64,000 nucleotides of DNA, from positions 30,707,248-30,771,247 of the forward strand of contig CAIIXF020000003.1 of NCBI GenBank assembly GCA_903813345.2. Reading direction: 5' to 3'. The position numbers and the translations under genes were made by a program. Positions 42,501 to 54,500 of the stretch are shown here, piece by piece (positions within the stretch are counted from its first letter, which is position 1; each line of letters begins with the position of its first letter). The notes beneath the pieces were generated by a model. It was not told the DNA's origin, searched no databases, and was given only the letters and a program-made list of their open reading frames with translations. Source of the stretch: Owenia fusiformis. Lineage: Eukaryota > Annelida > Polychaeta > Sabellida > Oweniidae.

Positions 42501-45500
42501 GCACTTCAATTTCTGGCAGAGTTAGATGGAGTTCCTGAGCATTGGTACCCCAGAGGTAGAAAGGAGAGATTACTTGTGAACATGTACCTGGCTTGGCATG
42601 GACCTGATATGAGAAAATGTATGATTGCATATGCTATGCCAGAGGTATGTACGATGAATTAAATTATTGAGCAAGCATGAAATATGGACTACAGAGTAGT
42701 AAAGCCCACAAAGCAAAACACATTTTATAAAGTTACTCTTCATTTTGGACAAAATTATATATCTTAAATGATAACTTAAATATATGTGACAGTATTTTCA
42801 AGGGCTGTGTTAAAATGACAACATTTTGTTTTCTATCAGTATGCCAAATGTAAGAGGCAGTGCATGTTTAAGGGCTGTATTAAAATGACAACATTTTGTT
42901 TTCTTTCAGTTTGCCAAATATAGGAGACTGTGCATGTTTAAGGGCTGTATTAAAATGACAACATTTTGTTTTCTATTAGTATGCCAAATATAGGAGAATG
43001 TGCATGTTTAAGGGCTGTATTAAAATGACAACATTTTGTTTTCTTTCAGTTTGCCAAATATAGGAGACTGTGCATGTTTAAGGGCTGTATTAAAATGACA
43101 ACATTTTGTTTTCTATCAGTATGCCAAATATAGGAGAATGTGCATGTTTAAGGGCTGTATTAAAATGACAACATTTTGTTTTCTTTCAGTTTGCCAAATA
43201 TAGGAGACTGTGCATGTTTAAGGGCTGTATTAAAATTACAACATTTTGTTTTCTATCAGTATGCCAAATATAGGAGAATGTGCATGTTTAAGGGCTATAT
43301 TAAAATTACAACATTCTGTTTTCTATCAGTATGCCAAATATAGGAGACTGTGCATGTTTATGGGCTATATCAAAATGACAACATTTTGTTTTCTATCAGT
43401 ATGCCAAATATAGGAGACTGTGCATGTTTAAGGGCTATATTAAAATTACAACATTCTGTTTTGCTGTTTGCCAAATATAGGAGACTGTGCATGTTTAAGG
43501 GCAATATTAAAATGACAACATTTTGTTTTCTATCAGTATGCCAAATATAGGAGACTGTGCATGTTTAAGGGCTATATTAAAATTACAACATTTTGTTTTC
43601 TATCAGTATGCCAAATATAGGAGACTGTGCATGTTTAAGGGCAATATTAAAATTACAACATTCTGTTTTATATCAGTATGCCAAATATAGGAGACTGTGC
43701 ATGTTTAAGGGCTATATTAAAATTACAACATTTTGTTTTCTATCAGTATGCCAAATATAGGAGAATGTGCATGTTTAAGGGCAATATTAAAATGACAACA
43801 TTCTGTTTTGCTGTTTGCCAAATATAGGAGACTGTGCATGTTTAAGGGCAATATTAAAATGACAACATTCTGTTTTCTATCAGTATGCCAAATATAGGAG
43901 ACTGTGCATGTTTAAGGGCAATATTAAAATGACAACATTTTGTTTTCTATCAGTATGCCAAATATAGGAGACTGTGCATGTTTAAGGGCTATATTAAAAT
44001 TACAACATTCTGTTTTGCTGTTTGCCAAATATAGGAGACTGTGCATGTTTAAGGGCAATATTAAAATGACAACATTCTGTTTTCTATCAGTATGCCAAAT
44101 ATAGGAGACTGTGCATGTTTAAGGGCTATATTAAAATTACAACATTCTGTTTTATATCAGTATGCCAAATATAGGAGAATGTGCATGTTTAAGGGCTATA
44201 TTAAAATTACAACATTCTGTTTTGCTGTTTGCCAAATATAGGAGACTGTGCATGTTTAAGGGCAATATTAAAATGACAACATTTTGTTTTCTATCAGTAT
44301 GCCAAATATAGGAGAATGTGCATGTTTAAGGGCAATATTAAAATGACAACATTTTGTTTTCTATCAGTATGCCAAATATAGGAGACTGTGCATGTTTAAG
44401 GGCTATATTAAAATTACAACATTCTGTTTTATATCAGTATGCCAAATATAGGAGAATGTGCATGTTTAAGGGCTATATAAAAATAACAACATTCTGTTTT
44501 GCTGTTTGCCAAATATAGGAGACTGTGCATGTTTAAGGGCAATATTAAAATGACAACATTTTGTTTTCTATCAGTATGCCAAATATAGGAGACTGTGCAT
44601 ATTTAAGGGCTATATTAAAATTACAACATTTTGTTTTCTATCAGTATGCCAAATATAGGAGACTGTGCATGTTTAAGGGCAATATTAAAATTAAAACATT
44701 TTGTTTTCTATCAGTATGCCAAATATAGGAGACTGTGCATCTTTAAGGGCTATATTAAAATTACAACATTTTGTTTTCTATCAGTATGCCAAATATAGGA
44801 GACTGTGCATGTTTAAGGGCTATATTAAAATTACAACATTCTGTTTTATATCAGTATGCCAACTATTGGAGACTGTGCATGTTTAAGGGCTATATTAAAA
44901 TGACAACATTTTGTTTTCTATCAGTATGGTTGGGATCTCCCCTTCTACGGGAAAAAGACCAAGACGGAGGATGTCCTAAAGGCCAAGGAGGATTTGGAGA
45001 ATATGCTGAACCAGCTTGACAAAATATGGCTAAAGGATACAATGTACCTAGCTGGTGATGACATCACAATTGCTGATATACAATGTATCACAGAGATAGC
45101 TCAGAATGAACCAACAGGTTATGATTTTGGCAGGAACAGACCAAAGCTATCAGCATGGATTGACAGGGTCAAGGCCAGGTTACAGCCTCATTATGATATC
45201 ATACATGAAGCCCCATTGGCAGAATTTAGGGCAGGCTACATTAAACTGAAATCTGATAAATAATATTTTATTTTGGATATTATGACTCTTCATAGGCAAC
45301 AAAGAGTAATCTGATAATGACTTGCACATATTATAATATTATTGTAATGTCATATTTTTGAGCCATTACTTTTGTTTTAATTGTTTTAAATTGTAATGAA
45401 TCATTTTCGATACATTGCGATGTACACTGCCAAAAGGGATTGTGGCGATATGTCAACATCTATTATTTATTTCCTTAGTTCATTTATCAATGTTCTCTGA

Positions 45501-48500
45501 TGTACTTTCACTTAAAAAATGTTTAAGCTTATCAAAATGAACAAATGTCCTCCAATTTTCACAATTTGTTTTCGCACATAGTTTCCAGAAGTATTTCTTT
45601 TTTGTTGTGATCAGTATTTTAGTGCATTTGTGTTCAATATTTAAGAGAACTTTTCTCTGACCTTTTCCCGATGTACATCACGATGTGCATCAATATTTAC
45701 TTCTTAAAATTGCTGATGCATCAATATTCAATCATGGCACATCGCGACATCACAATTATTAAGAGCCTGATCTTTAAATATTATTAAAAATCAGCCAGCG
45801 ACACACAATGTAGTAAGCTTATACTGTACAAGTTATATCGATTTTTACCTTTCAAAATATACAATTTCAAACATACATATAGTTTTGTTTATTTGAGACT
45901 GGAGATAAATGGTACTGAATTCAGTTCTGCCACATCCAAGTTAAAATCTCAAGTACAGACATAACTATAATATATTCAGTAATAACATGCATTCATTAGT
46001 TAGTTCTGTCATTACATTTACCCTACTTACCAGTATTATTACAGATTATTATATACCTCATATGTATTCTAGATGTTCATTGGTTATTCATGGTCACATG
46101 ATATGAAATAGATGAACTAATTCCCTGGAAAGTCCTAAATGCCTGGTATCAGGGAAGATGAAATATACTGATCACCAGTTATGTCATAATATGTCGTCTT
46201 ACAATTATGTAAGCATTCCAATTCATCAGACTGTACCATGTGCTTTTGTTGTTATGATTATTATGTAAATACGTCACGTGACCAGAGATGATGCAACAAT
46301 AAAGCGATACTTAGAAGTCACTGATCTATGAGTTCAGTTCAAGTTAGGTTGTGTGCCCAGTCATTAGCATGTTTTATCTTCCCCGATAGGTGAGATTATA
46401 GGAGTTGAAAGACAAAATGCCTTTAAGTAGCAGATAATAAACCTGTTATATGCTTTTAGAGACTTTTAGTGTATATAGATGGCAGCTTATATAGGCGTAT
46501 ATTTCTGACCAATCAGATCAGCTGAGAGATTTACTGCAAAATTTGGCATGTGCTTGAAAATAATTTTTTTTTTGCAGTAAATCTCTCAGCTGATCTGATT
46601 GGTCAGAAATATACGCCTATATAAGCTGCCATCTATATACACTAAAAGTCTCTAAAAGCATATAACAGGTTTATTATCTGCTACGTTAATGATATTTTGT
46701 GACTTTTTCATAAAATAAACCAACGTTTTCTCTAATATTATTTGAAATTTGGATTTGATATTGTACTTTGACTAGGTTTACCTTATTACAATGAATCCCA
46801 TATTGAACTTACAAAATCGCTCACTTGAATTTTATGGATAATTCTTAAAAATAATAATGATTTTTACCATTTTAATTCTTCAAATACACTTACACTTTCA
46901 AACATACATACATAGTTTTGTTCATTGAAGACCGGATTAAATGTTACTGAAGTCAGTCTGCCATATCTGATTTAAAGTCTGAAGTTCAATTATAACATTC
47001 ATTTTCTAATTCTGTCATTACATTCACCCTACTAGTAGGATATTATAAGATTATTACATTTACCCTACTTACCAGTATTATTACAAACAACAAGGCACAG
47101 ACGTGAACAATATCGTACCTAAAACACAGCATTGTGGTCTTGTTGACCAAGAAAGCAAGATGGCCGCAGAAAAGTTAATCAGCTCTAGAACTTATCACTG
47201 TGTAACATATGTAAAAATTTGAACGGTTTGGCTGGAAACCTGTAGACAAGTCTTGAAAGTGAAGATTTTAGGACAGAAAATCCAAAATGGCCACCTTAAA
47301 ATTTAACCAGAATGCCCAAAAACTAATCAGTTCTTGACGTTGATATGTAGAAACATCCCTGAAAATTTCAGAATCCCTCAAAAGGTTTGGCTGGAAACCT
47401 GTAGACAAGTCTTGAAAGTAAAGATTTTAGGACGGAAAATCCAAAATGGCCACCTTAAAATTTACCCAGAATGCCCAAAAACTAATCAGTTCTGGACGTT
47501 GATATGTAGAAACATCCCTGAAAATTTCAGATGAATCCCTCAAATGGTTTGGCTGGAAACCTGTAGACAAGTCTTGAAAGTAAAGATTTAAGGATGGAAA
47601 ATCCAAAATGGCCACCTTAAAATCTACCCAGAATGCCCAAAAACTGATCAGTTCTTGACGTTGATATGTAGAAACATCCCTGAAAATTTCAGATGAATCC
47701 CTCAAATGGTTTGGCTGAAAACCTGTAGATAAGTCTTGAAAGTGAAGATTTTAGGACGGAAAATCCAAAATGGCCACCTTAAAATTTACCCAGAATCCCC
47801 AAAAACTAATCAATTCTTGACGTTGATATGTAGAAACATCCCTGAAAATTTCAGATGAATCCCTCAAATGGTTTGGCTGGAAACCTGTAGACAAGTCTTG
47901 AAAGTAAAGATTTTAGGACGGAAAATCCAAAATGGCCACCTTGAAATTTACCAAGAATGCCCAAAAACTAATCAGTTCTTGACGTTGATATGTAGAAACA
48001 TCCCTGAAAATTTCAGATGAATCCCTCAAATGGTTTGGCTGAAAACCTGTAGACAAGTCTTGAAAGTGAAGATTTTAGGACGGAAAATCCAAAATGGCCA
48101 CCTTAAAATTTACCCAGAATGCCCAAAAACTAATCAGTTCTTGACGTTGATATGTTGAAACATCCCTGAAAATTTCAGATGAATCCCTCAAATGGTTTGG
48201 CTGGAAACCTGTAGACAAGCTGAAAAGTGAGATGCCGCCCGCCCGTCAAGCTGACTACATTATCGTACCTTTTGTTAGGTACGATAAAAACATTGGTTTC
48301 TAGCATTGATTCACATTGAGCTTAAGAACAACAGTACCATAGCTTATCTGTTGTATATGTACATATTTGGTAAAAATCACATGCCAACCACTTTTGATTA
48401 AATATTTGTTATTTTCTGTTTCTTGATATTTTTGCTTGATTATAAAAGATCATTGTATGTTGCACATGCTGTGAACTTTCTATGGGACTTATTGAAAACC

Positions 48501-51500
48501 AAACTTTTAGAGAAATATTAGGATAACTTTAAGATCACTCCTCGTGGAGTAAAGGGTATACTGCACTTTCTATGGGACTTATTGAAAACCAAACTTTAAG
48601 AGAAATATTATGAGAACTTTAAGATCACTCCTCGTGGAGTAAAGGGTATACTGCACTTTCTATGGGACTTATTGAAAACCAAACTTTTAGAGAAATATTA
48701 GGATAACTTTAAGATCACTCCTCGTGGAGTAAAGGGTATACTGCACCGGTTTAAGGTTGTTGTTTTTTTTATTATGTTTTCATGAAGGAGTGGACTTTGA
48801 AGTTTACGGTAGCGCAATGACAACCATAAATTTACCTGTCAGCTGTGATGTAAAGTATTTTGTAATAAGTATAGGGTCAAATGAACCCAGAACAACTTCA
48901 GTGTCTTTCTTTGGACAAGTAGACATACGTGAGTTTTAACAGGTTTACAGCTTTACATGTTTTAACATATTTCAGCTACGAGGTTTTAACAACCTGCAAG
49001 CGAATAGTATAAAGCTAAGTTCACACCACGGCTTTAAAACGCCATCAAAGTGCCGTTGGTGTGAACTTAGCTTTAAGGCTGAGAGATGCAGCATTAAATA
49101 CAATTGTTTTCAAATGTTGCCGAAATACATACTAAATGCATATTTTTTTAATGAGAAAATACACTATGAGTGTGAATGCAACTTTCCCGCAATTTCTATA
49201 GTGGCAGCCAATTAGAAATGAAGGAACCACGGTCCTGTGCTCACACAGTTTGGAACCTTCAGAGGAATGTATATCCTGACTTTCAAACAAAAATATTGAT
49301 TTGGATTTGTAGTCTCGGACTTTGAGAAACTTAGATAGCACAGTTGTGTGACCTAGTTTGATGACCTTTGACCTTGAAAATTTTACATATTCAGAGCTCA
49401 GTAAGGTCTTTTGTGATTAAGCTGACCAAAATTTACATCTAAAAATCAATTTGAAAAATCAACCTTTTTTTGACCTTTCGAAGGTCACTGAAGGTCAACT
49501 AAAGGTCAAATCCTAAAACTAATGTCAGATTTGAAATCCTGGCAACTTGTAGATGATTTTCAAAAAAATATTTGGTCAAATTGAAGCAAGTTGAAAAATA
49601 ACTTATTTTTACTGTTTTTTGACGTCAAATACAAGGGTGACCGGAAAAAAAGGAGACCATTGAAGTAATCAATTTCTCCTAAACTAGACAAGTGCCATCA
49701 ATGAAATTTTGCATACACTGGAACAGTTATATGGAAATTTGTTACTGAAGGTTTCAATACAAGCATTCAACTGGTTCAGGAGCTATGATCATTTACATAA
49801 CATGCTCCAAATAGGCACAATTGAGACCAACGCAGAGTTGGATTCATATGGCAAACTACCCTTACATGTTCTGCCCTCTATGGCATTATTATGGCATTAC
49901 ATATAGCAGTGATTGCCTTCTTTAGGTCAACAATAGTCTGAGGATTGTTTTGGTATAGATTGTCTTTCAAATATCCATACAAAAAGAAATCAGCAGGATT
50001 CAAGTCTAGGCTGTAATGGCAATGAAGGGTTATCTGACATGTGGTTCATCATCCTGTTGCCAAAGTGCTGATTTACCAAATCTTAAGAGTCACTTTAGGT
50101 ATTGGGCATAGTGCCATGTTACTAAAACCCCTATATGGCACAATTAAATCCCATATGGAAACCAAGGGCTGCCCAAAACCTCCTTAGGATGATACTGTAA
50201 CTGAGTGGGACCACTGAGTCAGAAGCCATAGGTCAGATAAGCTTCGTCTCCATACACCTCAAATTTGAATCCACCTGATTTCTTTTTGTGGGGCAATTTG
50301 AAAGACAATGTGTACCAAAACAATCCTGAGACAATTGCTGACCTAAAGGTGGCAATAAATGCTAAATGTAATGCCATAACAAGGTCGGAATATGTAAGGG
50401 TATTTGCCAAATGTATCCAGCTCTGCGTTGGTCTCAATTGCGCCTATTTGGAGCATGTTATGTAAATGATCATAGCTCCTGAACCAGTTGACTGCTTGTA
50501 TTGACACTTTCAGGAACAAATTTCCATAGAACTGTCCTGATGTATGCAAAATTTCATTGATGTCACTAGTCTATTTTAGGAGATATTGCCTATTTCAATG
50601 GTCTCCTTTTTTTCCGGTCACCCTGTATCTCAAAAACGGTAAAATGTTGATGCTGACATGTATTGAGCAATATGTAGGGAATGCTCAAATCTAGTAATGA
50701 TGTAATTCATTGCAAGAAATGATCAAGTATATGGTTAACTTTGAGAAACTTGTCAAATTTTATTGAGTAAACACCAAGAACTGTAATTCCAAGAGCTTTG
50801 AAATCTTCAGAGGACATAAGTTGCATCTACAGCAACTACTAAAAGTTATTTGAAAGTTCTACTTCAACAAAGTGTCTAGTATTTACAGAAAAAAATTGAC
50901 TTTTTGACATCAAAATCCGCAATTTCTCAGAAATCGGGCGAACTTGGGAAATGGCGGTGATAGGTCAAATAGGCATTATGGATATGCATAAAATGAATGT
51001 GAATATGACTCAATCCGAATAGCAGTTTTAATTTGTGCGGCCAATGTTGACGGACGGATGGACGGACCAACGGACGGACGGACGGACCAACGGAGAGACG
51101 CCTGGTCTATCCCATAGGCTCACTGTGTGAGGTAAATGATGAAGTATAGAAAATCTTAATAAATCCTTTTATTTGTAGAATTTTACTGCCCATGACCATT
51201 ATGTTTATCTCATACTGTCAAACTGCATGCTTTTGCAACAATTCTTTTACAATTTTCAATTGAATTGTGTACAAAACTCAATATATGTATGAAATATAGA
51301 AACATGTGTCTACTGCAACAGAGCATATTGAAAACCAAAAATTTTTGAGAAATGTTTATGAGAACTTTATGATCAACCCTCGTGCATGTGAATAAAATTT
51401 ATTGACTGACTAAATTGGATGAAGAGTTTACAAAATACCTGCATAATTAACAGTAGCATACGCTTGGAAGGATTTATGTTCAGATTTTTCCTGAAGGAAA

Positions 51501-54500
51501 AAATGTTCAACTCTCAGTTTAGTATTTCACAATAACAGCAAAGGAACTCTGAAGAACTTCAGCGTGCTTTCTGTGGTAATTAAATTTTGAGTGTATTGAT
51601 TTGACATATGTGAAAACTATCTAGAGTTGTATCTTGCATTTTGAGTTTTAAACCTCAACAATTTTACAAATTATTTTTTCTAAAAATTATTTTTTTCTAA
51701 AAGTACAGAACTTCTTTGGAGATGGCAGGTATCAAGCTACATGGAGACTACCTATCTCAACCGGTGAGAGCTTTGGGAATAATGCTAAGGGCATGCAGTA
51801 TTCCTTTTGAATTTGTCTACAGGAATTTTGCAAAGGGAGACTGTAAGTATGTTCATCATCAATTTAGTTAATATGAAAATGTAACAGAATGGAATAACAG
51901 AATAAAAATGTCTACATTTCTTTTTCGCAATAAAAAAATATTTTAAGATGCAGTATTAACTATATAACAGTTTCCAAAATATTGCAAATTTATATACTAT
52001 AGACATATTTTGATAAGAATATACACGCACTGTTCCACAACTAGTTATTTTGACGGAAGGTCAATATAACAAAATGGATGAACTTCCTGGATATGACTTT
52101 TTTGTTTTCTCAACTTGAACCTACAAATAAGTCACGTTGCAGATTATAATTTAGCAGAAAGTGAGAAAATATAGTCATGTTAGGGTGCTGCTGTTCTAAA
52201 AGCATTTGTCTAAATAAAAATAAATAAACAAACAGTCAAGCATGTGCTCCTTGTGTTTATTCATTTAAAAAATGCCTTTGATTTAAAATTTGGTTTGTAA
52301 ATTAAGTTGCAATCCATATGTTTAGTTCCTCACTTTGTTCATTGAGGAAAATCCATTATATTGCCAATGTCACTTTTCCTTCAATATAACAAAAGCTAGG
52401 GACTAATTGTATGAATTACACCTTCCTTTCCAAAATCGAAGCATTTTTCGAAGCTAGATTATATTATCTAACTTTGTGCCATATTATAATCTGCAACTTG
52501 ACTTATACAATTAAAGGCATTCCTTCAAAGTAACTAGTTGGTGAACAGTGATTTTCCAGCAATTTCTAGTTCAACAGCCATTTAACAAAACACACAGTGC
52601 AGTGATAAATATCGCACTTTGAAGACCTAAATGGTCACCATGTAATTTACCCAGTATGCCCAAAACATATCCAGATCAGATGGGATAAGTGGTTTTCCTA
52701 GATTTTGATGACAAGATTTATGGAAAAATTCAAAATGGCTGCTAAGTAATTTACCCAGCATGCCCTAAACCTACTCAGATCTTGGCACTAGTCTGCTCTT
52801 GCATCTGTAAAATTTTGTTGAAGTTGAACAGTGGCGCCCGCCCACACAAGGGCCCACACACCAATCAGAACAAGACGATATCAATATAGCACTTTTTTGA
52901 AGTGTGATAATAAAATGCTAAATAATGAAGTTTAATAATAAATCTTTATTTTGTAGAATTTTACTTCCCAGAACCATAGTATTTATCCCACATCATCAAA
53001 CTGCTTTCCTCTTCAACAATTCTATTATAGTTTTTATGTTTTATAGATAAAAGTGAGGAATATACCAAACTAAACCCACTTCAGCGAATGCCAACCTTGG
53101 AAGTGGAGGGATTTCCATATATAATAGAAAGGTATGTACATAGAGGTTATTTAATGAGAGGAATGGAATATGAATTGAATTATTACAAAATTTATTTATT
53201 TTTGTATGTCATTTCCCAATACCCAATGATGGTGATATATCATGATACAATTTAATTTATCATATAACGCTTTCAATTTTTATTTACCAGTTCTTAAATT
53301 GAGAGAAATGTCAGAGGTTATTTCTGATACAAGATCTGATACGGGATTTTTTTAATATCAGTTTCCTGTTTATTTCCCAGGGAAAACATCTTATTATGGA
53401 ATAATATACATTGTATGTATTATATTAATGTGTTCTTTTAACATAATGATTCATATTATAGTACAGTTTCTTTTGTCAATGCATGTATCAATACAACACA
53501 GACAGGGTGTTCAATATGTACAGGTGCAGGTTACAAATATTACAGTATTTTTATCAAACAATTTTGTATTCTAGGCCCACACAAAATAGAAAGAAGAAAT
53601 TGTTAAATTAGGCAAACCAGATTAGATCTGATTTCTTTATTTTGAAAATTGATCAAAGATCTCATTTGAGGATCACCGGGATTGAACCCACTAATTGTTA
53701 AACATGTTGTTTTCAATGTTTTTGAGGACTAGTGTCAGTACTCGACAAATCATCATGACCATGAATAGAATTTATTCTTTTTAAAGAATATAAATGTTTT
53801 CTATATGTGCAGTGAAGGGAAGAGAGGCATGGTTCGTTATCAGAAGATCTAGCATTCTGTTCGAGTTGAGCGACGTCTTTTTGGACAGTTGGCCTTGAAG
53901 CTAGTGAGTTTAAGAAGTTTAATCATTCTGGTCACACTTGGTCACCAAACATTCGACTCTAATATCTTAAAAAATTAACATATAAATAAAACATCATGTG
54001 TGATTTCTGACTCCAGCAATGCAGCACTTCAATTTCTGGCAGAGTTAGATGGAGTTCCTGAGCATTGGTACCCCAGAGGTAGAAAGGAGAGATTACTAGT
54101 GAACATGTACCTGGCTTGGCATGGACCTGATATGAGAAGATGTAGTGCTGCATATGCTTGGCAAGAAGTATGTTTATTGTATTAAATTATTAATAAGTCA
54201 TAGAAATGTAAGAAAACAATTATTCACTATAAAGCTATGACTAAAATATTATGTTCAGAGAAAAATCTGACTGTGTAAAAGGTTTAAGGGCTGTGGTGTG
54301 TACTTGTATGTCTGTGTACAGGTGCACAGGAAAGCACACAGGGCTCCTCCAAGGAGGGGTTTCTGGCTCTCAAACTCTACGAGGGTCAAATACATAAAAT
54401 ATGGAATATACCAATGAGGTATTGCTCGCCAAATATGGTGGTAACCAAGATACAATAAACATAATTTGACGCTCTATTTTCTTTTAGTATGTTGGAGAGT

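Larger units (their letters stand above)
49330..51130. repeat. AGGTCA-bearing repeat interrupted by a mariner remnant, ending in GACGGACGG
   Basis: About 49360-49510 carries TGACCTTTGACCT and AGGTCACTGAAGGTCA motifs. The sequence resumes after the insertion at 50626 and ends near 51110 in a GACGGACGGAC run and TCCCATAGGCTCACTG. Similar runs close the repeat at about 57900-59110. Confidence 0.5.

Noticed and set aside
42785-44924. CRISPR-like regular array
   Set aside because: There are no distinct spacers. The whole 70-bp unit is repeated and it sits in a spliced animal gene.
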